Positions 1 through 6,041 of a stretch of 8,324 bases of DNA are shown here, piece after piece. The stretch is taken from assembly GCA_021775715.1 (NCBI GenBank), contig JAJFHI010000373.1, positions 1 through 8,324 of the forward strand. The letters are read 5' to 3'. Numbering within the stretch: position 1 is the first letter of the stretch; each line of letters starts with the position of its first letter. The position numbers and the translations under genes were made by a program. The notes beneath the pieces are model-generated. The model ran no database searches. It was given only the letters and a program-made list of their open reading frames with translations, and had not been told where the DNA came from. The DNA is from Hyphomicrobiaceae bacterium. GTDB lineage: Bacteria > Pseudomonadota > Alphaproteobacteria > Rhizobiales > Hyphomicrobiaceae.

Positions 1-1
1 C

Positions 2-865
2 GAGCGGATTGCCGAAGCTCTCGACCGCCTGACACCAACCCCACCACCGGTTGAGACCTTCGACGGCGCCGACGCCTTCGTCTGGCAGGGCGCAACAGGA
101 CGCTTCACCGCGGTCCAACACGTCAACCGGGTACCGCTCGCGTTGCTTCAGGCCATCGACGACAAGGCCGGTCAATTGCTCGAAAACACACGCCGGTTCG
201 CCAAGGGCGTGCCAGCCAACAACGCGCTTCTCTGGGGCGCTCGTGGCATGGGTAAGTCCTCCCTTATTAAAGCCGTTCACGGCGAACTTTATGATGCCGC
301 TGCATCCGGAGCCAAGAGCAACGGCCGGAAGGACAACCCTGGTCTCAAGCTGGTCGAAATCCACCGTGAGGACATCGCAACACTTCCCGCATGCTTGGCA
401 CACATGCGTGCAAGCTCGCACCGGTTCGTCGTTTTCTGCGATGACCTCTCGTTCGATCGCGACGACACTTCTTACAAATCACTCAAGGCTGTCCTGGAAG
501 GCGGTCTGGAGGGACGGCCGGAAAACGTCATTTTTTATGCGACCTCAAATCGTCGCCATTTGATGCCGCGCGAAATGGTTGAAAATGAACAATCAACAGC
601 GATTAATCCGGCGGAAGCTATTGAGGAGAAAGTTTCTCTTTCCGATCGCTTTGGTCTTTGGCTTGGTTTTCACAATGCCACCCAGGACGACTATCTGAAG
701 ATGGTGCATGCGTACGCGGCCTACCACGACCTGAAGATCGAAGACGAAATGCTGCGCCGCGAAGCTCTGGAATGGAGCATGACCCGTGGCGCGCGATCCG
801 GCCGTGTTGCGTTCCAATACATTCAACATCTGGCCGGAACACTCGGAAAAACGCTTAAACCTTAA
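2..865 (+). CDS. DUF815-family AAA+ ATPase (5'-partial)
   Basis: The open frame enters from the left edge and gives 287 visible residues ending in TAA at 863-865; the true start lies upstream. Over the whole visible length it matches the DUF815 family of P-loop ATPases. In order, counted from the first visible residue: a 'NTRRFAKGVPANNALLWGA' lead-in (about 62-80), the Walker A loop GARGMGKSS (79-87), Walker B within FVVFCDDLSF (142-151), a 'YKSLKAVLEGGLEGRPENV' segment (158-176), the sensor-1-like TSNRRH (181-186), and a sensor-2-like arginine region near SGR (266-268). No signal peptide or membrane segment is visible, so it should be cytoplasmic. The family is common in proteobacteria, but its substrate is not established, so only ATP binding and probable hydrolysis are inferred. 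No gene follows closely; 386 bp separate it from the transpeptidase. Confidence 0.93.
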   Translation, partial: ERIAEALDRLTPTPPPVETFDGADAFVWQGATGRFTAVQHVNRVPLALLQAIDDKAGQLLENTRRFAKGVPANNALLWGARGMGKSSLIKAVHGELYDAAASGAKSNGRKDNPGLKLVEIHREDIATLPACLAHMRASSHRFVVFCDDLSFDRDDTSYKSLKAVLEGGLEGRPENVIFYATSNRRHLMPREMVENEQSTAINPAEAIEEKVSLSDRFGLWLGFHNATQDDYLKMVHAYAAYHDLKIEDEMLRREALEWSMTRGARSGRVAFQYIQHLAGTLGKTLKP

Positions 866-910
866 GCAACGTGCCTTAAACAGGCAGAGCGGCTGGAACT
901 GAATTTCAGG

Positions 911-926
911 AGTGCACTAATGCACT
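911..926. repeat. 6-bp inverted repeat with 4-nt loop after the ATPase gene
   Basis: AGTGCA and TGCACT form a perfect inverted repeat around CTAA, 46 bp past the ATPase stop codon. It could be an RNA hairpin stabilising the mRNA 3' end, or a protein site. There is no following T tract, so it is not called an intrinsic terminator. The arms are short enough to occur by chance. Confidence 0.3.
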
Positions 927-1186
927 GACGGGTACCGCATTTTGTTCGGCAGTTTTCGGGCTGGCATCAGCGCGATGCTCAAGTGACCAAAGTCGAGGCG
1001 CGCAACGCACGCACTTCAAAACTAGCACACAACAGTTTTTTGATTTCGTTGTTCTCGAAGGTTGCGTCTGTTTTTAAAGGCGTAAATCGAGTTAACTATG
1101 CCAACCGGATTATCCATCTTGGTGTTTATTGCGTCAGGCGAAACAGTATGTTTGAAAAGTGTGATACGACGCCTTAGGAACCATTG

Positions 1187-1231
1187 GCCAAACCTTAGTC
1201 AAGTATGCACAATTAGGTTTCGGCTTTTTTT
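1187..1231 (+). terminator. Terminator- or attenuator-like hairpin just upstream of the L,D-transpeptidase gene
   Basis: GCCAAACCT (1187-1195) pairs with AGGTTT-C-GGC (1215-1224): nine base pairs with one bulged C and a 19-nt loop. Seven T residues (1225-1231) follow directly. This is the layout of a Rho-independent terminator on the + strand. The T tract ends only 20 bases before the ATG at 1252, so the element is either the terminator of an upstream transcript or an attenuator in the transpeptidase leader. The large loop and A/T pairs in the stem make it moderate in strength. The overlapping palindrome TTGGCCAA (1184-1191) could form a competing fold. Confidence 0.5.
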
Positions 1232-1251
1232 AACATTCAGGGTGTTGCGTC

Positions 1252-3225
1252 ATGCCAGTTCGCGTCTTCGGTTATATTGCCTTTCTCGGAGCTCTTACTG
1301 CAGCCCTGCCAGCGAACAGCCAGGTAAGACTTGCGGTAGCCAATCCCGAGCTAATCCCTTACACGGCACAGACTGCACCGGCGTCGCGACAGGAAACCCT
1401 ACTCAAGGAAGTTCTCAAACAGATTACGGCGCGCAAGACCCGCACCAAGTCGGAAGATCTTCAGCGCCGCCTGGATCAATTGGGTTCTCTTTACAGCCAA
1501 CCTGCAGCAACCACGTTCTGGACCAGCGACGAAGGCGAAATGCCAAACATGTCGCTCGTGCAAGACGAATTTGACAATGCTGATTACTGGGGTCTGAATC
1601 CAGACGCCTTCGCCTACACGCCTCCTGCCGACATCATCGATGGCGACATGACAGCACTTGCTGGCGTCGAAATCGGCTTCTCACTTGTCGTCCTGAGGTA
1701 TGCGGAACACGCTTTCGGTGGCCGTGTTGACCCGACAAAACTCAGCTTGTGGTTGAACCGCGGCCCACGCCCGGTAGATGCGATGACGTTCATTCCTGAG
1801 CTGGCGACGTCCGCAAATCCTGCTCAATTGCTGCAGAATCTGCATCCCAAGCACCCACAGTTCTCAGTTTTGCTGAATGCCTACAGGCAGCGCAAATTCC
1901 CTGAGCTGCACCCCATCCGGAAAGATGACAGCGACTTGATCATCCCGTCGGGGCCGAAAATCAAAAAAGGTGCCACGCACCCGCAAATCGGACTGATCCG
2001 CCGGCGCCTTGGCGTGCCACCGGCGCTCGGCACCGACGTCTACGACAAGCGTCTGGCCAACGCCGTCGCCAAGATCATGAAGAACAAGCGCTGGAAATAC
2101 CGCAAAACCACGATCGACAAATGGGTACGGCGCGCTCTGAACGAGGGCCCGAAGAAAAAACAACAGCAGCTCAAGTCCATCAGCCTGCGCAAGCTCGTCA
2201 TCAAGATGGACCGCTGGCGCCGGATGCCGGATGACCTTGGCCGCCTGCACATCCGAAATAACCTGCCGGCCTACGAAACGCAGGTCTTCAAAGGCGACAG
2301 CGTCATCCATAAAGAGCGCATCATCATCGGCAAACCAAACACCCAGACGCCGGTTTTCTCCGACAGGATGGATTATGTTGTTTTCAAGCCGAACTGGGGC
2401 GTTCCGGCGTCAATCAAGATCCGACAATTGCTGCCGCGCTTGAGAGGTGGTGATTACTCCGTCCTAAGCCGTCGCGGCATGCGCATCATCGGCCAAAGCG
2501 GCCGCACGATCAGCCCGCGACGCTTCAAGTGGAGCCGAGTGAATATTGCCGACGTACCGATCTTCCAAGCCCCTGGACGCAGCAATCCCCTCGGCCAGGT
2601 TAAGTTCATTTTCCCGAACCGACATTCGGTCTACATGCACGACACGCCGAAGAAAAGCCTGTTCAAAAGCCGGGCCCGCTCGTTCAGCCATGGCTGCATT
2701 CGCGTTCGCAACCCAAAGCGGTTGGCCGAAGTTATTTTCAGCGAAACCAAGGGCTGGGACAAAAAGCAGGTTCATGCCCACTGGAGCCGCAAAGCGAAAG
2801 CCAACAAGCGCGTTGACCTTGAGCAAAAAATTCGCGTGCACAACACCTACTTCACACTGGTTGTGACCGACGATGGTAAGATTGAAAGTTACAAGGACGT
2901 CTACGGTCACGACCGCCGCATCGGTCGGGCGATGGATGGTGTTTCAGCAAAGAAAATTGCTTACTCCGACCCGGCACGCCTGCAGAAAAACCAACTGAAG
3001 AAATTGGCCAAAAGCGGCTATACCATCAAGCGCAATTCAAAAAGATCACGTCGTGCAAGGTCGCAGCGGGGCACGACGCATGCATCGAACTTTGTCGATC
3101 CTTATGCACCAAAGCCGCTGTCGAAAAAGAAAGCGGCGTACTACAAGAAGTGGAAGCCTAAGAAATACAAATATCGCAGGTATGTTCCGATGCACCGCCG
3201 GTATAACGCTTGGTCGGCATTTTAG
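1252..3225 (+). CDS. Murein L,D-transpeptidase, YcbB/LdtD-like, exported
   Basis: This 657-aa protein should cross-link peptidoglycan in the periplasm by 3-3 (mDAP-mDAP) transpeptidation. Residues 1-24 look like a signal peptide. A helical scaffold follows (about 86-212: FW, GLNPDAF, LRYAEH, GGRVDP, LHPKHPQF). Next is a degenerate peptidoglycan-binding-like segment (about 243-298, YDKRLANAV). The YkuD catalytic domain spans about 310-500, with MDRWRRMPDDLG (319-330), TPVFS (366-370), NPLGQVKF (445-452) and HDTP (463-466). The catalytic motif SHGCIRV has Cys482, and His463 lies the expected distance before it. A very basic tail fills about 590-657. E. coli LdtD is about 615 aa, so the length fits apart from the tail. 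The ATG at 1252 is the only start after an in-frame TAA at 1231, and AGGG at 1239-1242 is a fair ribosome-binding site. Family assignment is firm; the exact physiological role is inferred. Confidence 0.93.
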   Translation: MPVRVFGYIAFLGALTAALPANSQVRLAVANPELIPYTAQTAPASRQETLLKEVLKQITARKTRTKSEDLQRRLDQLGSLYSQPAATTFWTSDEGEMPNMSLVQDEFDNADYWGLNPDAFAYTPPADIIDGDMTALAGVEIGFSLVVLRYAEHAFGGRVDPTKLSLWLNRGPRPVDAMTFIPELATSANPAQLLQNLHPKHPQFSVLLNAYRQRKFPELHPIRKDDSDLIIPSGPKIKKGATHPQIGLIRRRLGVPPALGTDVYDKRLANAVAKIMKNKRWKYRKTTIDKWVRRALNEGPKKKQQQLKSISLRKLVIKMDRWRRMPDDLGRLHIRNNLPAYETQVFKGDSVIHKERIIIGKPNTQTPVFSDRMDYVVFKPNWGVPASIKIRQLLPRLRGGDYSVLSRRGMRIIGQSGRTISPRRFKWSRVNIADVPIFQAPGRSNPLGQVKFIFPNRHSVYMHDTPKKSLFKSRARSFSHGCIRVRNPKRLAEVIFSETKGWDKKQVHAHWSRKAKANKRVDLEQKIRVHNTYFTLVVTDDGKIESYKDVYGHDRRIGRAMDGVSAKKIAYSDPARLQKNQLKKLAKSGYTIKRNSKRSRRARSQRGTTHASNFVDPYAPKPLSKKKAAYYKKWKPKKYKYRRYVPMHRRYNAWSAF

Positions 3226-3361
3226 CGTCTATCAGGTTGAGTTGGACGCGGTAGTCTGAAGCGCTCTAGGCGGGCGTGGTTGTCACCCCACCTATGTTCG
3301 CGTTAGGTGTCGATCGGCAGCGCAAAAAATGCAAGGAACAGCGGTGAGAGAATAAGCTTCC
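3226..3361. other. Convergent intergenic gap with a weak stem-loop
   Basis: This 136-bp gap lies between the 3' ends of the transpeptidase (+) and the GT26 gene (-). The only clear structure is CACCTA (3289-3294) with TAGGTG (3304-3309) around a 9-nt loop. It could act as a bidirectional hairpin, but neither side has a T tract. On the - strand a run of six T (opposite 3325-3330) is present without a convincing stem. No confident terminator can be called for either gene. Confidence 0.35.
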
Positions 3362-4168
3362 TTAGACAGAAGACCGCCGCAGTACCAGCGTTTCTTTTAG
3401 ACTGAAAAAAACAAAGCGCGGAGCCTGCAGGAGATAGCGGCGCCACAGCCGTTGCGGTTCGCAAGCAAGCCGATGCAGCCATTCAAATCCGTTTGACCGC
3501 ATCCACAAAGGCGCCCGGGAAACTCGTCCCGCATGAAAATCAAAAGCAGCGCCAACGCCGACTAACACAACACCGTCAAGCTTGGACAAGTGTTCGTGCA
3601 TCCAACGTTCCTGCTTCGGACATCCCAGGCCGACCCAGACAATGTCGGGCCGGGCAGCGCGGATGTGAGCCAAAGACTCTTCGCTTTCTTGCTCGGTTAA
3701 TGGGCGGAACGGCGGTGTACCTGTCCCAGCCACATTGAGACCCGGATAATTTTCTGAGAGTGTTTGCGCCAAAAGGCCAGCAACACCCTCAGCAGCACCA
3801 TAGAAATAGTGGCGCCAGCCTTCCTTAACAGAGCGCTCAACAGCCGCCAACATAAAGTCAGGACCGGGAACACGACTGATGTCGCGCTCACCTCTAAGGT
3901 GCGACACCCAAACCAGCGGCGTGCCATCCGGAAGTACCATGTCAGCATCGCGCAGCGCTTCCATATGACTGGCTTCGTCCTGCGCACGCATCACCGAGTG
4001 GACGTCGCTGGCGCAGATATATCTCTTTTGCTTTTTCTCGATCCAGTCGGCCAATCGATCGACCGCCGAATTCATTGTGACCCGACTCACGGGCACACCT
4101 AAGATTGTGTGATGGGAAATCTCGTGCGAGGGAGCCGTCTGGTCATGGTCGAGTTGGGACACATTCAT
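3362..4168 (-). CDS. WecG/TagA/CpsF family glycosyltransferase (GT26)
   Basis: From the ATG at 4168 the protein has 268 residues, a usual length for the family. GT26 enzymes add a sugar, for example ManNAc or ManNAcA, from a UDP-sugar to an undecaprenyl-pyrophosphate-linked glycan at the inner face of the membrane. Family features in order: ILGVPVSRVT (22-31), ALRDADMVLPDGTPLVW (71-87), whose Asp81 matches the conserved PDG aspartate, RVPGPDFM (99-106), YFYGAAEG (121-128), VGLGCPKQERWM (179-190), GVGAAFDFHAG (204-214), and the C-terminal block RAPLWM..GFEWLHRLACEP (218-238) tied to membrane association. The frame can be extended 15 codons to a TTG at 4213; ATG is preferred because the family domain begins well inside it and the TTG lacks a well-placed ribosome-binding site. 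It diverges from the flippase gene. The sugar donor cannot be deduced, so the symbols wecG or tagA are not applied. Confidence 0.92.
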   Translation of the reverse strand: MNVSQLDHDQTAPSHEISHHTILGVPVSRVTMNSAVDRLADWIEKKQKRYICASDVHSVMRAQDEASHMEALRDADMVLPDGTPLVWVSHLRGERDISRVPGPDFMLAAVERSVKEGWRHYFYGAAEGVAGLLAQTLSENYPGLNVAGTGTPPFRPLTEQESEESLAHIRAARPDIVWVGLGCPKQERWMHEHLSKLDGVVLVGVGAAFDFHAGRVSRAPLWMRSNGFEWLHRLACEPQRLWRRYLLQAPRFVFFSLKETLVLRRSSV

Positions 4169-4303
4169 ACTCTTAACTTTTCTACGCCAATCGTTGTTTG
4201 TTTCAGCATCCAATCGCGGCGGAACCAGATCCTTAGAACGCCAACCCTAGTTGGTCTGAACCGACAGCCGCCGACGCCTTAAACACCATTCAGCGCTTCT
4301 CTG

Positions 4304-4343
4304 CACAACCCGCGCCAGTAGAAGTATGCCCACTCAGGTTGTG
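4304..4343. repeat. 7-bp perfect inverted repeat CACAACC/GGTTGTG
   Basis: The arms are at 4304-4310 and 4337-4343, with a 26-bp spacer. Arm centres are 33 bp apart, close to three helical turns, which would place both arms on the same DNA face. It may be an operator pair or chance. Confidence 0.3.
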
Positions 4344-4483
4344 TGCGCAAGTATTAACTGCCAATCGCCGAAAGACCCATCGCTCGGGCGTATTCAAACC
4401 CCATTCATTAGATAATCTGATCTGGGTGGCCCGGCTCGTCGGAATGGGATACTTGGCATGAGGCGCGCAAGTGGTTGCTACAC

Positions 4484-4508
4484 GTGCCAGGCCGTCTGGA
4501 CTTGGCAC
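4484..4508. repeat. Inverted repeat GTGCCA/TGGCAC upstream of the flippase gene
   Basis: GTGCCA (4484-4489) and TGGCAC (4503-4508) pair perfectly. G4491-C4501 and a G-T wobble inside extend this to an eight-pair stem with a 9-nt loop. It ends 41 bp before the flippase ATG. It may be a leader hairpin or an operator; there is no T tract, so it is not an intrinsic terminator. Confidence 0.35.
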
Positions 4509-4518
4509 ACCACTGCGT

Positions 4519-4528
4519 GACAATTGTC
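4519..4528. repeat. Perfect 10-bp palindrome GACAATTGTC before the flippase start
   Basis: The sequence equals its own reverse complement and ends 21 bp before the ATG at 4550. Its position suits an operator or a promoter-proximal site. No cognate regulator can be named from this window. Confidence 0.35.
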
Positions 4529-4549
4529 CTATTCCAAAAGGTTAGCCGC

Positions 4550-5869
4550 ATGGCCTGGGTCCGCCAGCTCATTCATCGCATTCTTGGCGAGCACACATAC
4601 GTCAGCGCCGCGCTGATAGACCAGGCGATTGTGAGTGGCACAAGCTTTCTGACCGCCATCCTGCTGGCGCGCTTTCTCGGCGCCGAAGAGTTTGGCCGTT
4701 ACGTGCTGGCCTGGTTCGCCGTCTACCTCGCCCAGAACGTCCAAAACGTTCTCATCAGTGCGCCGCTGATGACGTTGTCGGTCAACTGGGAAGATCGGCA
4801 AAAGCCCGCATCTTTTGGTGCCGTGTTTGCACATCAAGCTTTGCTAGCGATCGCGACCTTTGTTTTGGCCTACACAGCACTGAAGACAACCGGGCTTATT
4901 GTGCCGGATTGGCGGCTTGATGAGTTGGCGCTGCCGGCGGCATTGCTAGCTGCAGCCGTGCATGGACCGGATAGTTTCCGAACCTACAACTTTGTACGTG
5001 ACCGGGGCTGGCGTAGCGTTACGATTGACGGCTTGCGATGCAGTCTTCAGTTTGCAGGCTTGCTGACTATGTTCTTTTTCTGGAGCGCCGATGCGAGCGT
5101 CGCCAATGCGCTCTGGCTGATGGCGCTAGCCAATCTCCTGCCCCTTGCGCTGTGCATATTCTGGCTTGACCAAATTAGATTCGACCGCGCTGTGTTCACA
5201 GCCCTGAGCAAACGGCACTGGCGGTTTTCCCGCTGGCTTCTTGCTGCAACTTTTGCTCGCTGGGGCCGCGAGAGCCTGGCAAGCTTTGCGGTCGGAGCCG
5301 TTTTGGGACTTGCGGAGGTTGGCATTCTTCGCGCAGCCCAACAGCTTGTGATTGCCGTTAACGTCCCCTTGCAAGCCCTCGGCAACGTCATCCCTGTGCA
5401 CGCGAGCCGGGCCTTTGCAGCCGACGGCTTCGACGGCCTAAAGGGCTTCATCAAAACATTCGCAATAAAATTTATGGTGCCGATGGCCGGCCTGCTCGCC
5501 ATCATCGGCGTCTTCGGTGAACCGTTGGTTGTCGCCATCTACGGCCAATCCTACGCCGGGTATGGTTACGTGGTCACGCTCTATGCGATGGTTATGACGC
5601 TCTACCTAGGTAAGGATGCGATGTTGATGTGTGTCAGAGCCATGCACCGGACCGACATTGAATTCCAGGCCAACATGACTGCCGCCGTCGTGGGTGTTCT
5701 GGCGATCTACCCGTTGGTGCTGGCCTTTGGCATGGTTGGCGCTCTTCTTGCTGAGGGACTATTTATCGTTGCAGTGATCGCTTTAGGGACACATCTTATC
5801 AGAAACGCGAGTGACCCAGCAGAAGCGGTTAACCAAGTCGGACCGGACTCACAGGAGATCGAGACATAA
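4550..5869 (+). CDS. Polysaccharide flippase, Wzx-like (MATE/MVF-type fold)
   Basis: This 439-aa, highly hydrophobic protein has many predicted membrane helices, for example about residues 20-42, 47-75, 92-117, 126-138, 161-180, 184-206, 228-255, 262-284, 305-331, 338-360, 375-396 and 398-418. The N-terminal block SGTSFLTAILLARFLGAEEFGRY (29-51) is typical of oligosaccharide flippases. The family moves undecaprenyl-pyrophosphate-linked glycan units from the cytoplasmic to the periplasmic face of the inner membrane. The chosen ATG at 4550 has AAGG at 4538-4541 eight bases upstream. An in-frame TTG at 4475 would add 25 polar residues before the first family block, with no good ribosome-binding site. 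It diverges from the GT26 gene and is followed by GT4 and ligase genes on the same strand. Family is confident; the substrate and the Wzx type are inferred from context. Confidence 0.9.
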   Translation: MAWVRQLIHRILGEHTYVSAALIDQAIVSGTSFLTAILLARFLGAEEFGRYVLAWFAVYLAQNVQNVLISAPLMTLSVNWEDRQKPASFGAVFAHQALLAIATFVLAYTALKTTGLIVPDWRLDELALPAALLAAAVHGPDSFRTYNFVRDRGWRSVTIDGLRCSLQFAGLLTMFFFWSADASVANALWLMALANLLPLALCIFWLDQIRFDRAVFTALSKRHWRFSRWLLAATFARWGRESLASFAVGAVLGLAEVGILRAAQQLVIAVNVPLQALGNVIPVHASRAFAADGFDGLKGFIKTFAIKFMVPMAGLLAIIGVFGEPLVVAIYGQSYAGYGYVVTLYAMVMTLYLGKDAMLMCVRAMHRTDIEFQANMTAAVVGVLAIYPLVLAFGMVGALLAEGLFIVAVIALGTHLIRNASDPAEAVNQVGPDSQEIET

Positions 5870-6041
5870 ACCGTCGCACAATTGCGTTTTCCGAGATGGG
5901 GCCTTTTTGGCTTATGAAAACGTTTCAAAAAGACGTCGAGTACCGGGGAGAAGTTACGTGGCATAGACCACATCTCATCTTGAGACGACACGAACGAACA
6001 ACGGGCGCGCACAACACGAGCGTTCCCAATTGGACCGAGCA
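5870..6041. other. 172-bp gap between flippase and GT4 genes with short inverted repeats
   Basis: The gap contains TGAAA/TTTCA around ACG (5915-5927), whose core AAACGTTT is a palindrome resembling LacI-family operators, and TCTCA/TGAGA around TCT (5973-5985). CCAATTGG (6026-6033) sits just before the GT4 start. No coding frame or clear terminator is visible. The gap is long for genes of one operon, so a second promoter may lie here. Confidence 0.35.

Larger units (their letters stand above)
866..1251. other. 386-bp intergenic region, no supported gene
   Basis: No reading frame here resembles a known protein. The 64-codon GTG-initiated frame at 983-1177 has no family features. The stretch holds several short stem-loops just after the ATPase gene: TGCCT/AGGCA at 872-886, AGTGCA/TGCACT with a 4-nt loop at 911-926, and GCATC/GATGC with a 5-nt loop at 964-978. 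None is followed by a T tract. It also contains a CtrA-like half site TTAACTAT at 1092-1099 and a terminator-like hairpin at 1187-1231, listed separately. The promoter of the transpeptidase gene is presumably here, but no convincing -35/-10 pair was found by eye. Confidence 0.6.
4169..4549. promoter_or_regulatory. Divergent intergenic region of the polysaccharide genes, rich in inverted repeats
   Basis: About 380 bp separate the divergent GT26 and flippase genes, so promoters for both should lie here. No frame in it resembles a protein. Visible structures: CCAAC/GTTGG around CCTA (4241-4254), CACAACC/GGTTGTG 26 bp apart (4304-4343), a small AGATAATCT palindrome (4410-4418), GTGCCA/TGGCAC (4484-4508), and the perfect palindrome GACAATTGTC (4519-4528). 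No clear sigma-70 promoter was identified by eye. Regulation by a DNA-binding protein is an inference from symmetry alone. Confidence 0.45.

Noticed and set aside
983..1177. 64-codon GTG-initiated reading frame upstream of the transpeptidase
   Set aside because: It has no recognisable domain, an unremarkable start context and no sign of coding constraint. Only its last ten codons are discussed, as a possible leader peptide.
1098..1574. 158-codon frame overlapping the start of the transpeptidase gene
   Set aside because: It overlaps a strongly supported gene in another frame, and its product has no family features.
1864..2310. 148-codon antisense frame inside the transpeptidase gene
   Set aside because: It is an antisense shadow of the sense codons, with no independent start signal or domain.
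4503..4517. TGGCAC followed by TGCG, resembling a sigma-54 promoter before the flippase gene
   Set aside because: The GG and GC elements are separated by 9 bases rather than the required 10, and the TTGC element is not matched. The TGGCAC is better explained as an arm of the inverted repeat.
4290..4523. 77-codon frame on the - strand in the divergent intergenic region
   Set aside because: The product resembles no protein family, and the interval is full of inverted repeats typical of regulatory DNA.
4475..4549. N-terminal extension of the flippase from a TTG codon
   Set aside because: The added 25 residues do not resemble the family, TTG lacks a good ribosome-binding site, and the ATG at 4550 has one. 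The stretch also covers the palindromic upstream sites.
6030..6041. Alternative TTG start for the GT4 gene
   Set aside because: The conserved GT4 block MKILLSAFAC begins exactly at the ATG at 6042.
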